The position numbers and the translations under genes are program-made. A model generated the notes under the pieces. That model searched no databases, was not told the DNA's origin, and saw nothing but the letters and a program-made list of their open reading frames with translations. A stretch of 64,000 bases of DNA from Afifella sp. IM 167. GTDB taxonomy: Bacteria > Pseudomonadota > Alphaproteobacteria > Rhizobiales > Afifellaceae. Position 1 is the first letter of the stretch. Every line of letters begins with the position of its first letter. This document shows positions 7,754-20,004 of this stretch, piece after piece. The stretch is taken from positions 1 through 64,000 of the forward strand of contig NZ_NSLC01000006.1 in assembly GCF_020144925.1 (NCBI RefSeq), read 5' to 3'.

Positions 7754-9756
7754 ACGGCTTCTTCTCGCTCGCCGAGCTCGGCCATTACTCGCTCGTCCTC
7801 GCCCTTGCCCTGTCGCTGGTTCAAGCGACGGTGCCGCTCTGGGGCGCGGCCAAGCGCGATTCGCGCCTGATCCGGGTCGCCACGGCCACCAGCCTCGCCG
7901 GCTTCTTCTACATCGTCTTCGCCTTCGGCGCCCTCGTGGTCGCCTACGTCGTCTCCGACTTCTCCGTCGCCAATGTCTGGGAGAACTCGCATTCGGCCAA
8001 GCCCATGCTCTACAAGGTGACGGGCGTGTGGGGGAACCACGAAGGCTCCATGATGCTGTGGGTGCTGATCCTCTCGCTCTTCGGCGCCCTCGTTGCGATC
8101 TTCGGCGGCAACCTTCCCGAGACGCTGAAGGCGCGCGTTCTCGCCGTTCAGGCCTGGATCGGTTCCGCCTTCCTGCTCTTCATCCTTCTCACCTCGAACC
8201 CGTTCATCCGGCTCGATCCGGCGCCGGCCGAGGGTCAGGACCTCAACCCGATCCTGCAGGATATCGGCCTGGCGGTGCATCCGCCCTTCCTCTATCTCGG
8301 CTATGTCGGCTTCTCGATCGCCTTCTCCTTCGCCGCCGCGGCGCTGATCGAGGGCCGCGTCGACGCGGCCTGGGCCCGCTGGGTGCGGCCCTGGACGCTG
8401 ACGGCCTGGCTCTTCCTGACGCTCGGCATCGCCATGGGCTCCTACTGGGCCTATTACGAGCTCGGCTGGGGCGGCTGGTGGTTCTGGGATCCGGTGGAGA
8501 ACGCCTCCTTCATGCCCTGGCTGGCGGGCACGGCGCTGCTGCATTCCGCCGTCGTCATGGAAAAGCGCGGCGCCCTGAAGATCTGGACGATCCTCCTCGC
8601 CATCCTGACCTTCTCCCTGTCGCTGCTCGGCACCTTCCTGGTGCGCTCGGGCGTGCTCACCTCGGTCCACGCCTTCGCCACCGATCCGACGCGCGGCGTC
8701 TTCATCCTGGGCATCCTCGTCCTCTTCATCGGCGGCTCGCTGGCGCTGTTCGCCTGGCGCGCGCCGTCCCTGCGGCAGGGCGGGCTCTTCGCCCCGGTCA
8801 GCCGCGAGGGGGCGCTCCTCTACAACAACCTCTTCCTCGTTGCCGCCACGGCGACGGTCTTCGCCGGCACGCTCTATCCGCTGGCGCTGGAGGCGGTGAA
8901 CGGCGAGAAGATCTCGGTCGGCGCCCCGTTCTACAACCTCACCTTCGCCCCGCTGATGGTGCCGATCCTGATGGCGGTGCCTTTCGGGCCGATGCTCGCC
9001 TGGAAGCGCGGCGATCTTCTCGGCGCCGCGCAGAGGCTCGCTTTCGCCATGGTCGCGGCGATCGTCGCCGTGGCGGTGACGCTCGTCCTCACCGGCGCCG
9101 AGGGCGCGCTGGCGCCTTTCGGCATCGGCCTCGGCGTCTGGCTGATCGCGGGCGCCCTCAACGAGCTTCTCGACCGCTCCGGCATCACCCGCGGCAACTT
9201 CAAGCATGCTCTGCCGCGCTTCTTCGGCCTGCCGCGCGCCGCCTTCGCCACGGCGATCGCCCATGCCGGCCTCGGCGTGACGGTGATCGGCATCATCGCC
9301 ACCACCGCCTACCAGACGGAGACGATCCGCTCGCTGAAGCCGGGCGAATCGCTGGAGGCCGCCGCCTACACGCTCACCTATCAGGACGTGGTGCCGCGCA
9401 CCGGGCCGAACTACCGCGAGGAGGTCTTCCGCATCGTCGTGACCCGTGACGGCAAGGCCGTGACGGCCGTCGCCCCGACCAAGCGCTTTTATGCGGCGCG
9501 CCAGATGGCGACGACGGAATCGGCGATCAAGACCTTCTGGTTCTCGCAGCTCTACGTGTCGATCGGCGACCTGCACGACGACGGCTCCGTCACCGTCCGC
9601 GCCTATTACAAGCCGCTGGTGACGCTGATCTGGCTCGGCACGCTGGTCATGGCCATCGGCGGCGTCGTCTCGCTTTCCGATCGCCGCTTCCGCATCGGCG
9701 CGGCAAAGCCGGCGCGCTCCGCCCGCAAGGGCCGCGCGGCGGAGGCCGGCGCATGA
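7750..9756 (+). CDS. ccmF: Haem lyase subunit CcmF (CycK)
   Basis: About 668 residues, normal for CcmF. The GTG start overlaps the ccmE stop and gives the family N-terminus [20 protein letters not shown]. It is a polytopic membrane protein with the tryptophan-rich haem-handling motif [18 protein letters not shown] at about residues 241-258. Other family blocks are [12 protein letters not shown] (His) and [13 protein letters not shown] (His). The periplasmic domain near the C-terminus precedes the last helix. It transfers haem from holo-CcmE to apocytochrome c with CcmH and CcmI. Confidence 0.95.
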   Translation: MNGFFSLAELGHYSLVLALALSLVQATVPLWGAAKRDSRLIRVATATSLAGFFYIVFAFGALVVAYVVSDFSVANVWENSHSAKPMLYKVTGVWGNHEGSMMLWVLILSLFGALVAIFGGNLPETLKARVLAVQAWIGSAFLLFILLTSNPFIRLDPAPAEGQDLNPILQDIGLAVHPPFLYLGYVGFSIAFSFAAAALIEGRVDAAWARWVRPWTLTAWLFLTLGIAMGSYWAYYELGWGGWWFWDPVENASFMPWLAGTALLHSAVVMEKRGALKIWTILLAILTFSLSLLGTFLVRSGVLTSVHAFATDPTRGVFILGILVLFIGGSLALFAWRAPSLRQGGLFAPVSREGALLYNNLFLVAATATVFAGTLYPLALEAVNGEKISVGAPFYNLTFAPLMVPILMAVPFGPMLAWKRGDLLGAAQRLAFAMVAAIVAVAVTLVLTGAEGALAPFGIGLGVWLIAGALNELLDRSGITRGNFKHALPRFFGLPRAAFATAIAHAGLGVTVIGIIATTAYQTETIRSLKPGESLEAAAYTLTYQDVVPRTGPNYREEVFRIVVTRDGKAVTAVAPTKRFYAARQMATTESAIKTFWFSQLYVSIGDLHDDGSVTVRAYYKPLVTLIWLGTLVMAIGGVVSLSDRRFRIGAAKPARSARKGRAAEAGA

Positions 9757-10253
9757 GGCGCCTCGCGTTCGCAGCGCTGGCCGCGCTCCTCTTTCTCGCC
9801 CTTTCCCCGGCGCTGAAGCCGACGGGGATCGCCGGCACGGCCTTCGCCGTCGAGCCGAGCGAGATGCTGCAGGACCCGAACCTGGAGGCGCGGGCGCGCA
9901 AGCTTTCGGAGGGCCTGCGCTGCCTCGTCTGCCAGAACCAGTCGATCGACGATTCCAACGCCGACCTGGCGCGCGACCTGCGCGTGCTGGTGCGCGAGCG
10001 CATCAAGGCGGGCGACAGCGACGAGCAGGTGAAGGACTATCTCGTCGACCGCTACGGCGAGTTCGTGCTGCTGCGCCCGGTCTTCGACTGGACGAACCTT
10101 CTGCTTTGGGGAACGCCGCTCATCGTCCTCGTCATCGGCGGCATCGTCATGGCGATGCGCTTCCGCCGCACGGCCGCCAGCGCCGAGCCGAAGCTTTCGG
10201 CCGAGGAGGAGGCGCGCCTCGCCGACCTTCTGGAGAAGGACGCGGCGAGCTGA
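9753..10253 (+). CDS. ccmH: Cytochrome c maturation thiol protein CcmH (CycL)
   Basis: A 166-residue protein with a signal peptide, then the redox motif [18 protein letters not shown] with Cys57 and Cys60. A three-helix thioredoxin-partner domain follows ([31 protein letters not shown]). A membrane helix at about 113-132 ends the protein with a short cytoplasmic tail. It keeps the CXXCH cysteines of apocytochromes reduced for haem attachment. ATGA overlap with ccmF; last gene of the operon. Confidence 0.95.
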   Translation: MRRLAFAALAALLFLALSPALKPTGIAGTAFAVEPSEMLQDPNLEARARKLSEGLRCLVCQNQSIDDSNADLARDLRVLVRERIKAGDSDEQVKDYLVDRYGEFVLLRPVFDWTNLLLWGTPLIVLVIGGIVMAMRFRRTAASAEPKLSAEEEARLADLLEKDAAS

Positions 10254-10396
10254 GCTTTTCGCGGCGTTTCTGCCCGGATCCGGCAAGCTTACGAACTTTT
10301 AATTCCAACGCCACTGCGCGGTAATCCGCCTGCTCCTATTTCTGATGGTGCAGCAGGTGACCCCCCGTTGCCCCCTATGCCCTGCTGCGACCTCCA

Positions 10397-10426
10397 GTCC
10401 GCTCCGCTTCCCCCGGCGGAGCGGAC
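10397..10426 (+). promoter_or_regulatory. Long hairpin in the degP leader
   Basis: GTCCGCTCCGC and GCGGAGCGGAC form a perfect 11-base stem with an 8-base loop, ending 29 bases before the degP ATG. No U tract follows. It may terminate ccm read-through, stabilise the degP messenger, or attenuate it. Confidence 0.5.
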
Positions 10427-10455
10427 TCCCATGAATTCCCGGGAGAAAGACCAAC

Positions 10456-11967
10456 ATGACGAACAATCCGAGCCGTGTTTCCAAGAGCCGAAAGCTCCGG
10501 AATGCGCTCCTGGCCAGCGTCCTGACGATGGGCGTGGCCGGTGCGGCCGCTTCCGGCGCCATTCTCACCGACACCAAGCCGGTGCTCGCCGAGCAGGTGC
10601 AGGTCGATATCGACGGTCCGCGCGACTTCACCCATCTCGTGCAGCGCGTGAAGCCGGCGGTCGTGTCGGTGCGCGTGAAATCGAAGGTGGATCCGGTGGA
10701 GTTCCGCGGCAACTTTTCGATGCCGGACCTCCCCGACGACAATCCCCTCAACGAGTTCTTCAAGCGTTTCGGCCCGCGCGGCTTCGAAAATGACGGCAAG
10801 CGCGGCCCGCACGGGCGCGAGCATCCGCGCTTCGGCATGAGCCAGGGCTCCGGCTTCTTCATCTCCGAGGACGGTTACATCGTCACCAACGACCACGTTG
10901 TCGACAACGGCTCCGAGGTCACCGTGGTGATGGAGGATGGCAAGGAGCTGACCGCCAAGGTCGTCGGCGTCGACGAGCGCACCGATCTGGCGCTGCTGAA
11001 GGTCGACGGAAGCGGCTATTCCTATGTGCCGCTCGCCAAGGAGAAGCCGATGATCGGCCAGTGGGTCGTCGCGGTCGGCAATCCCTTCGGTCTCGGCGGC
11101 ACGGTCACGGCCGGCATCGTCTCGGCGGACGGCCGCGACATCGGCGCCGGCCCCTATGACGACTTCATCCAGATCGACGCGCCGGTGAACCGCGGCAATT
11201 CCGGCGGCCCGACCTTCAACATGAAGGGTGAGGTCGTGGGCGTGAACACGGCGATCTTCTCGCCCTCGGGCGGCAATATCGGCATCGCCTTCGCCATTCC
11301 CGCGAGCGTCGTCTCCGGTGTCGTCGACGAGCTCCGCCAGGACGGCTCGGTGACGCGCGGCTGGCTCGGCGTGCAGATCCAGCCGGTGACGCAGGACATC
11401 GCCGACGGTCTCGGCATCACCTCCACGGATGGCGCGCTGGTCGCCGATCCGCAGGATGGCGGCCCGGCCAAGGCCGCCGGCATCAAGGCCGGCGACATCA
11501 TCACCAAGGTCGACGGCAACAAGGTCGACGGTCCGCGCGACCTCGCCAGGATGATCGCCGCCTACGAGCCGGACACCAAGGTCGATCTGACGGTGCTGCG
11601 CAACGGCGACGAGAAGCAGGTCACCGTCGAGCTCGGCAAGCTCGGCAAGCAGGTGGCTTCCAGCGAGCGCGGCGACGAGGACAACTCGGCGCAGACGAGC
11701 CTGGAAGGCCTCGGCCTTTCCGTCCAGCCGAGCGATGACGGCCGCGGCGTCGTGGTCGTCGGTGTCGAGGCGGGCAGCGCGGCCGAGGAGAAGGGCCTCT
11801 CGGAAGGCGACGTCATCCTCTCCGCGGGCGGGCGCGACGTGCGCACCGGCTCCGACCTCGAGGACCAGATCGCCAGCGTCAAGGACAAGGGCCGCAAGGC
11901 CGTCCTGATGCAGGTGGAGCGCGACGGCAGCCCCCGTTTCGTCGCCCTGCCGACCGACAAGAGCTGA
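10456..11967 (+). CDS. degP: Periplasmic serine protease DegP/HtrA (Do family)
   Basis: A 503-residue HtrA protease/chaperone for misfolded envelope proteins. It has a long basic N-region followed by a signal peptide (ALLASVLTMGVAGAAASGAI). The trypsin-like domain carries the triad His147 (VTNDHVVDNG), Asp177 (ERTDLALLKV) and Ser249 (NRGNSGGPTFN). Two PDZ domains follow at about 290-385 and 410-500 (for example DGGPAKAAGIKAGDII and AGSAAEEKGLSEGDVI). An acidic/Gly-rich loop near residues 100-130 (GKRGPHGREHPRFG) is a LA-loop-like insertion. Placement after ccmH and before the response regulator matches the rhizobial order. Confidence 0.95.
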   Translation: MTNNPSRVSKSRKLRNALLASVLTMGVAGAAASGAILTDTKPVLAEQVQVDIDGPRDFTHLVQRVKPAVVSVRVKSKVDPVEFRGNFSMPDLPDDNPLNEFFKRFGPRGFENDGKRGPHGREHPRFGMSQGSGFFISEDGYIVTNDHVVDNGSEVTVVMEDGKELTAKVVGVDERTDLALLKVDGSGYSYVPLAKEKPMIGQWVVAVGNPFGLGGTVTAGIVSADGRDIGAGPYDDFIQIDAPVNRGNSGGPTFNMKGEVVGVNTAIFSPSGGNIGIAFAIPASVVSGVVDELRQDGSVTRGWLGVQIQPVTQDIADGLGITSTDGALVADPQDGGPAKAAGIKAGDIITKVDGNKVDGPRDLARMIAAYEPDTKVDLTVLRNGDEKQVTVELGKLGKQVASSERGDEDNSAQTSLEGLGLSVQPSDDGRGVVVVGVEAGSAAEEKGLSEGDVILSAGGRDVRTGSDLEDQIASVKDKGRKAVLMQVERDGSPRFVALPTDKS

Positions 11968-11975
11968 GCTCGGCC

Positions 11976-11993
11976 GGGGCCCTTCGGGGCCCC
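11976..11993 (+). terminator. UUCG-tetraloop hairpin after degP
   Basis: GGGGCCC-TTCG-GGGCCCC is a perfect 7-base stem capped by a UUCG tetraloop closed by C-G. It begins nine bases after the degP stop. There is no clear T tract, so it may be a transcript-end stabiliser rather than an intrinsic terminator. Confidence 0.6.
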
Positions 11994-12122
11994 GCCTTCA
12001 AGATCGGCGTTCGGCCGGTTAAAGTCGCCCCCACCGCCGGCGTCGGCGAGCGGCGGATCGCCCAGCGGTCCGCCGCTTCGCGTCAAGAAGAGCCCGCAAA
12101 GGCTCCTGAAGGAAAATTCCAC

Positions 12123-12800
12123 ATGCGCATCCTGGTGATCGAGGACGATCAGGAGACCGCCGCCTACCTCGTCAAGGCGCTGAAGGAGGCCGGCCACATG
12201 GCCGACCATGCCGGCGACGGCGATGCGGGCTTTGCGATGGCCTCCGAAGAGACCTACGACGTGCTCGTCGTCGACCGCATGCTGCCGAAGCGCGACGGCC
12301 TGTCGGTGATCTCCGAGCTGCGCGCTTCCGGCGACCACACCCCCGTCCTCATCCTTTCCGCCCTCGGTCAGGTCGACGACCGGGTGAAGGGGCTCAGATC
12401 CGGCGGTGACGATTATCTCGCCAAGCCCTACGCCTTTTCCGAGCTGCTCGCCCGCATCGAGGTGCTCGCCCGCCGCAACACGCCGAGCGAGGCGGAGACG
12501 CGCTACCGCGTCGGCGACCTGGAGCTCGACCGGCTGGCGCGCACGGTGACGCGCGGCGGCGAGACGATCCTGCTGCAGCCGCGCGAATTCCGGCTTCTCG
12601 AATACCTGATGAAGAATGCCGGCACGGTGGTGACGAGGACGATGCTCTTGGAAAACGTCTGGGACTACCATTTCGACCCGCAGACGAACGTCATCGACGT
12701 CCATATCTCCCGCCTGAGGGGCAAGATCGACAAGAGCTTCGACAGGCAGCTTCTGCAGACCGTGCGCGGGGCCGGCTACGTCATCCGCGACGATGGCTAA
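12123..12800 (+). CDS. OmpR-family response regulator
   Basis: A 225-residue regulator with receiver residues Glu7/Asp8/Asp9, phospho-acceptor Asp51 (VVDRML), Ser79 and Lys101 (YLAKPY). The C-terminal winged helix has LQPREFRLLEYLMKNAG, NVWDYHFDPQTNVIDVH and VRGAGYVIRDDG. The WDYHFDPQTN phrase is typical of the CopR/CzcR branch. Here the gene sits between degP and glnE as in rhizobia, where the pair has no well-known name. Its last bases overlap the kinase gene by 8, so the two are co-translated. The stimulus is unknown; coupling to envelope stress through degP is only a guess. Confidence 0.88.
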   Translation: MRILVIEDDQETAAYLVKALKEAGHMADHAGDGDAGFAMASEETYDVLVVDRMLPKRDGLSVISELRASGDHTPVLILSALGQVDDRVKGLRSGGDDYLAKPYAFSELLARIEVLARRNTPSEAETRYRVGDLELDRLARTVTRGGETILLQPREFRLLEYLMKNAGTVVTRTMLLENVWDYHFDPQTNVIDVHISRLRGKIDKSFDRQLLQTVRGAGYVIRDDG

Positions 12801-14277
12801 ACGGTTCCGCTTCAGGCGAGGCGGGGGGACGAACCGGCTGCGGCTCTTCCGCACCACGGCCTTCAAGCTGGCGGCGGTCTATCTGGCGGTCTTTGCCATC
12901 TTCGCCGGCTTTCTGATCTTCTACATTGCCAAGAACACCACCCAGCTCCTGACGGCGCAGATTTCCGAGGCCGTCGATTCGGAGGTGGAGGGGCTGGCGC
13001 GCCACTACCAGGTGGGCGGCATCACCCGGCTCGCGCGGGTGATCGACCAGCGTAGCCGCCAGCCGGGCGCGAGCCTTTATCTCGTCGTCACGCCGGACGG
13101 CAACATCCTCGTCGGCAATGTCGGCGCCGTGCCCTCCGAGGTGCTCCAGAAGGAGGATTCCTCGCTCCGGCCCGTCCCCTACAACCGTCTCGACGAGGAG
13201 GGCAGGGCCGGTGAGCATCTGGCGCTGGCGCGGGTCTTCGCGCTGCCGGGCGGCTTCCGCCTTCTCGTCGGCCGCGATGTCGGCGAGCGCCAGCGCTTCG
13301 TCTCCATCATCCGCCAGGCGCTCTTCCTCACCGTCGGGCTGATGGTCGTGCTGGGGCTGGCGAGCTGGATCTTCGTCTCGCGGCGCGTTTTGAAGCGCAT
13401 CGATTCCATCTCCGCCACCAGCCGGCAGATCATGACGGGCGACCTTTCCGGCCGCCTGGAGGTGACCGGAACGGCCGACGAATTCGACCGGCTCGCCCTT
13501 TCCCTCAACAACATGCTGGCGCGCATCGAGGCGCTGATGGTCGGCCTGAAGCAGGTCTCCGACAACATCGCCCATGATTTGAAGACGCCGCTGACCCGCA
13601 TGCGCAGCCGCGTGGAGGAGGCGCTGGCGCGCTCCGACGACATGGCCGGCTGCAAGGACGCGCTCGCCGCGACGCTGGAGGACGCCGACCAGCTCATTCG
13701 CACCTTCGACGCGCTCCTGATGATCGCCCGCACCGAGGCGGGCAATTCCGGCCTCGGCTTCGGCCCGATCGACGCGGCCGCCGTCGTCGCCGACATGGTG
13801 GAGCTCTACGAGCCGGTGGCGGAGGAGGCGGGCGTTGTCCTCGCCGCCGAGCCGCAGCAGGGCGAGCTCACCTTCATCGGCAACCGCGAGCTCCTCAGCC
13901 AGGCGATCGCCAATCTCGTCGACAACGCCATCAAGCACGCCGCCGACGTGCCGCAGCCACGGGTGACGATCGGCCTTGCCCGCGTGCCGGAGGGGCTGGA
14001 AGTGGCGGTGTCCGATAACGGGCCGGGCATTCCCGAGGCCGACCGCGCCCGCGTCGTGGAGCGTTTCGTGCGCCTCGACGAGAGCCGTACGCGGCCGGGT
14101 TTCGGCCTCGGCCTCTCGCTGGTGGCGGCGGTCGCCAAGCTGCATCGCGGCCATTTGCGGTTGGAAGATGCCGGGCCGGGCCTTAGAGCTGTGCTCGTTT
14201 TGCCCGACCAGGAATTGCCCGCCGATGAGCGAGACGACGCTTCGACAACGCCTCCAGCCGCTGCCGCCCTCGCCTGA
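12793..14277 (+). CDS. Sensor histidine kinase, partner of the preceding regulator
   Basis: A 494-residue membrane kinase. Helix one is at residues 22-45 and the periplasmic part covers about 46-175. Helix two is at 177-197, followed by a HAMP domain. The H box IAHDLKTPLTRMRSRVEEA places the phosphoacceptor at His261. The ATPase domain shows NLVDNAIKHAA, SDNGPGIPEADR and GFGLGLSLVAAVAKLH. The last 53 bases overlap the start of glnE in another frame. Confidence 0.88.
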   Translation: MAKRFRFRRGGGTNRLRLFRTTAFKLAAVYLAVFAIFAGFLIFYIAKNTTQLLTAQISEAVDSEVEGLARHYQVGGITRLARVIDQRSRQPGASLYLVVTPDGNILVGNVGAVPSEVLQKEDSSLRPVPYNRLDEEGRAGEHLALARVFALPGGFRLLVGRDVGERQRFVSIIRQALFLTVGLMVVLGLASWIFVSRRVLKRIDSISATSRQIMTGDLSGRLEVTGTADEFDRLALSLNNMLARIEALMVGLKQVSDNIAHDLKTPLTRMRSRVEEALARSDDMAGCKDALAATLEDADQLIRTFDALLMIARTEAGNSGLGFGPIDAAAVVADMVELYEPVAEEAGVVLAAEPQQGELTFIGNRELLSQAIANLVDNAIKHAADVPQPRVTIGLARVPEGLEVAVSDNGPGIPEADRARVVERFVRLDESRTRPGFGLGLSLVAAVAKLHRGHLRLEDAGPGLRAVLVLPDQELPADERDDASTTPPAAAALA

Positions 14278-17173
14278 GGGCGAAAAGGCGCTGGAGAGGC
14301 TCGCCCATGCGGCGGCCCGGCAGGAGAAGGCGGATCAGCTGGAGGCGCTCCTCGCCGATGAGGGGCTGAAGGATTTCCTCGCCGCGGCTCTGGGCGACGC
14401 GCCCTATCTCCTCGACCTTGCCTCAAAGGACGTTGCGCGTCTTGCCGACATCCTCGCCGCCGCGCCGGAGACGCTCGTCTCGCAGACCATTTCGGCGCTT
14501 TCGGCGCTGCAGGATGCCGACGAGAAGGCGCTGATGGCCGAGCTCCGACGCGCCAAGCAGAAGGTGGCGCTCGCCCTCGGCCTGGCCGATCTCGGCGGGG
14601 CGGTGGACCTTGAAGGCGTGGTGCGCCCGCTCTCCGACTTCGCCGACGCCGCCCTTCAGGCGAGCCTTGCCCATCTTCTGGCCGAAGCGCGCCGTCAGGG
14701 AAAATGGCAGGGCGGCGGGCCGGAGGATTGCGGCCTCGTCGTGCTGGCGATGGGCAAGCAGGGCGCGCGCGAGCTCAACTATTCCTCCGATATCGACCTC
14801 ATCGTGCTCTTCGAGCCGGCGCGGGCCAAGGTCGCCGAAGGCGTCGAGGTGCAGCCCTTCTGGGTGCGCATCGTGCGCCGTCTCGTCCATATCCTGCAGG
14901 AGCGCACCGCCGACGGCTACGTCTTCCGGGTGGATCTGCGCCTGCGCCCCGATCCCGGTGCGACGCCGGTGGCGATCTCCATTCCCGGCGCGCTCTCCTA
15001 TTACGAGAGCATGGGCCAGAACTGGGAGCGCGCCGCCATGATCAAGGCGCGCCCGGCCGCCGGCGACATCGAGGTCGGCAAAAGCTTCCTTGCCGAGCTC
15101 GCCCCCTACATCTGGCGCAAATATCTCGATTTCGCCGCCATCGCCGACATCCATTCCATCAAGCGCCAGGTGCATGCCCATCGCGGCCACGCCACGGTGC
15201 GCGCTGCCGGCCACGACCTGAAGCGCGGGCGGGGCGGCATCCGCGACATCGAGCTCTTCGCCCAGACGCAGCAGCTGATCGGCGGCGGGCGCGACGCGGA
15301 TCTGCGCTGCCTTAGGACCCGCGACACGCTCGGCCAGCTGGCCAGGAAGAACTGGATCCAGCCGGAAGAGGCAAAGACCCTCGACGAGGCCTACACCTTT
15401 CTGCGCAAGGTCGAGCATCGCCTGCAGATGGTGCGCGACGAGCAGACCCACACCCTGCCGGAGGATGGCGAGGGCGTCGCCCGCATCGCCCGCCTCTGCG
15501 GCTTTGCCGAGCCGAAGGTGTTCGAGCAGGCGTTGCTGGAACGCCTGCATGCCGTCGCCGAGCGCTCGCAGGAACTCTTCGAGGAAGCCCCCTCGCTGTC
15601 GGCCGATCTCGGCAATCTCGTCTTCACCGGCGGCGACGACGATCCGGAGACGCTGGAGACCCTGTCGGGCCTCGGATACAGGCAGCCCGCCAGCGTGACG
15701 GAGGCAATCCGCGCCTGGCATTTCGGCCGCTACCAGGCGACGCGCTCCACCACGGCGCGCGAACGACTGACGGAGTTCACCCCGGCGCTGCTTGCCGCGC
15801 TCGCCGAGACGAGCGACCCGGACCATGCTTTTCGCGCCTTCGATTCCCTCATCCGCAAGCTGCCGGCGGGCGTGCCGCTCTTCTCGCTGCTCGCCGCCAA
15901 CCCGAAGCTTTTGGAGCTGATCGCGCTCATCCTCGGTGCCTCGCCGCTCCTTGCCGATACGGTCGCCCAGCGCCCGCATGTGATCGACATGCTGACGGAG
16001 CCGGATTTCCTCTCCGAGCCGGTGGAGAAGAAGACGCTCGCCGCGCAGCTTGCCGCGAGCTTCGCCGACGCCAAGACCTACGAGGACCGGCTTGACCGGG
16101 CACGGCTCTTCGCCCGCGAGATGCGCTTCCTGATCTCCGTCATGGTGCTCGCCGGCACGATGGACGCGCCGGCGGCGGGCGCTGCCTTCGCCGATCTCGC
16201 CGAGGTGGTGGCCGAGGGGCTCTTCGGGGCGGTGCGCGCCGAATACGAGAGGCGGCACGGAAAAGTGCCGGGCGGCGAGGTGGCCGTCCTGGCGCTCGGA
16301 AGGCTCGGCAGCCGCGAGATGACGGCGACCTCCGATCTCGACCTCATCGTCGTCTACGACCATCCCGAAGAGGCGAAGGAATCGGACGGCAAGAGCCCGC
16401 TTGCCGCCAGCCAGTATTTTATCCGCCTGTTGCAGCGCTTCGTCACCGCGCTTTCGGCGCAGACCGCCGAAGGCACCGCCTACGAGGTGGATCTGCGGCT
16501 CCGTCCCTCCGGCCGGGCCGGGCCGCTGGCGACGCATCTTTCGGCGTTCTCGCGCTATCAGCGCGAGGAGGCCTGGACCTGGGAGCACATGGCGCTCTGC
16601 CGCGCCCGGCCGATCTTCGGCGACGAAGCGCTGATGTCCCGCACGGCGGAGGTGGTGCGCGAGGTGCTGGCGCGCCCGCGCGAGGAGGCCAAGCTGAAAT
16701 CGGACGTCGTCTCCATGTATGGCCGCTGGCAGGCGGAAAAGGGCGGTGGCGACATCTGGCAGATCAAGACGGTGGCGGGCGGGCTCATCGACCTCGAATT
16801 TCTCGCCCAGTATCTCGTCCTTGCGGGCAAGGTGCTGCCGGAGCCGGCGCCGCCCTACCGCGTCTTCGCGTGCGCGGCCGAAGCGGGCGTGGGGGAATCC
16901 GGCCTGGCTGGAAAATGGGACGAGCTGTCGGCTTCCTCGCGCTTTCAGGGCGCGCTCCTGCAGGGGCTGCGGCTGATCGGCGAGGAGGCGGCGAAGGCCC
17001 CTTCCGAGACCGCCGAGGGAACGAAGCGGCTCATTTTGCGGCTCGCCAACGCCGCGCGCGCCGAAGCGGGCGAGGGCGAGCTTGCCTCCTTCGAGGAGGT
17101 GGCGGAGCGGCTCGGCGAGGTGCAGGGGCGGACGCATGCCGCGTTCGAGGAGATGCTTGGGGGAGGGGAGTAG
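14225..17173 (+). CDS. glnE: Bifunctional glutamine synthetase adenylyltransferase/deadenylase GlnE
   Basis: A 982-residue protein from the ATG at 14225 (MSETTLRQRLQPLPPSPEGE). It adjusts glutamine synthetase activity by adding and removing AMP on the GlnA tyrosine under PII control. Two nucleotidyltransferase domains are visible. The N-terminal deadenylase domain has ARELNYSSDIDLIVLFE near residue 180. The C-terminal adenylyltransferase domain has SREMTATSDLDLIVVYD near residue 695. Each is followed by a helical PII-responsive bundle (RGRGGIRDIELFAQ and AGGLIDLEFLAQYL). Full length for the family. It starts inside the kinase gene, so expression is probably tied to that operon. Confidence 0.95.
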   Translation: MSETTLRQRLQPLPPSPEGEKALERLAHAAARQEKADQLEALLADEGLKDFLAAALGDAPYLLDLASKDVARLADILAAAPETLVSQTISALSALQDADEKALMAELRRAKQKVALALGLADLGGAVDLEGVVRPLSDFADAALQASLAHLLAEARRQGKWQGGGPEDCGLVVLAMGKQGARELNYSSDIDLIVLFEPARAKVAEGVEVQPFWVRIVRRLVHILQERTADGYVFRVDLRLRPDPGATPVAISIPGALSYYESMGQNWERAAMIKARPAAGDIEVGKSFLAELAPYIWRKYLDFAAIADIHSIKRQVHAHRGHATVRAAGHDLKRGRGGIRDIELFAQTQQLIGGGRDADLRCLRTRDTLGQLARKNWIQPEEAKTLDEAYTFLRKVEHRLQMVRDEQTHTLPEDGEGVARIARLCGFAEPKVFEQALLERLHAVAERSQELFEEAPSLSADLGNLVFTGGDDDPETLETLSGLGYRQPASVTEAIRAWHFGRYQATRSTTARERLTEFTPALLAALAETSDPDHAFRAFDSLIRKLPAGVPLFSLLAANPKLLELIALILGASPLLADTVAQRPHVIDMLTEPDFLSEPVEKKTLAAQLAASFADAKTYEDRLDRARLFAREMRFLISVMVLAGTMDAPAAGAAFADLAEVVAEGLFGAVRAEYERRHGKVPGGEVAVLALGRLGSREMTATSDLDLIVVYDHPEEAKESDGKSPLAASQYFIRLLQRFVTALSAQTAEGTAYEVDLRLRPSGRAGPLATHLSAFSRYQREEAWTWEHMALCRARPIFGDEALMSRTAEVVREVLARPREEAKLKSDVVSMYGRWQAEKGGGDIWQIKTVAGGLIDLEFLAQYLVLAGKVLPEPAPPYRVFACAAEAGVGESGLAGKWDELSASSRFQGALLQGLRLIGEEAAKAPSETAEGTKRLILRLANAARAEAGEGELASFEEVAERLGEVQGRTHAAFEEMLGGGE

Positions 17174-17227
17174 GGAGGCAGTTCGCTCGCGCCCTCGCGA
17201 GACGAGGCCTCACCCTCACCCGGCATT

Positions 17228-17277
17228 CCCTTCGCTGCGCTCGGGACTTGCCGACCTCTCTCTTCAAGGGAGAGGTT
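17228..17277. repeat. 50-base intergenic repeat, copy 1
   Basis: This unit begins CCCTTCGCTGCGCTCGGGAC and ends in a palindrome (ACCTCTC...GAGAGGT). It recurs at 17503-17552 with two differences. The 386-base stretch 17174-17559 between glnE and the convergent kinase gene contains only these repeats and hairpins, with no credible gene. Similar dispersed hairpin repeats are common between convergent genes in Hyphomicrobiales. Confidence 0.75.
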
Positions 17278-17355
17278 TCGCGCCGTGCCTGACGCGCTGC
17301 CGGTGTGCACCGCGCTGCGCTGACGTGCTGCTCCGACGGCGGCCGCAGGCCCCAA

Positions 17356-17397
17356 CCCTCTCCCCTCTGAGGGAGAGGGTGGTCGGCGGAGCCGACC
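17356..17397. repeat. Two adjacent intergenic hairpins
   Basis: CCCTCTCCC/GGGAGAGGG (stem 9, loop 6) is followed directly by GGTCGGC/GCCGACC (stem 7, loop 3). Located between two copies of the 50-base repeat, they probably belong to the same dispersed family and can end transcripts from both sides. Confidence 0.6.
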
Positions 17398-17502
17398 GGG
17401 TGAGGGGGTCGCCGCAGCGCGCACGGCGCCCTCGAGTGGCCACAGCGCAGAACCCGCTCGCCGACGCCTTCGCGGGGGAGGTTTCACCCTAACCCGTCAT
17501 TT

Positions 17503-17552
17503 CCCTTCGCTTCGCTCGGGACTTGCCGACCTCTCCCTTCAAGGGAGAGGTT
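17503..17552. repeat. 50-base intergenic repeat, copy 2
   Basis: Second copy of the unit at 17228. Its end (17529-17551) is a perfect 23-base palindrome with a one-base centre, 8 bases beyond the stop of the minus-strand kinase gene, where it would act as terminator. Confidence 0.75.
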
Positions 17553-17559
17553 GGTGCGG

Positions 17560-19893
<2,334 letters not shown>

Positions 19894-19965
19894 TCCCCAC
19901 CTCCAGTGATTGGGGGGACCCCGCTCCCCCGAATCAGTTCATTTGAATCCGGGCGAATCGGAATG

Positions 19966-20000
19966 TCCATCCCTGCCGGCGGCGTGCCGCAGGGGATGGA
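19966..20000 (-). terminator. Hairpin downstream of pepN
   Basis: Read on the minus strand, TCCATCCCCTGC pairs with GCAGGGATGGA (one bulged base), starting 4 bases past the pepN stop. It likely separates pepN from the kinase gene, which starts about 70 bases further on. Confidence 0.5.
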
Positions 20001-20004
20001 GCGT

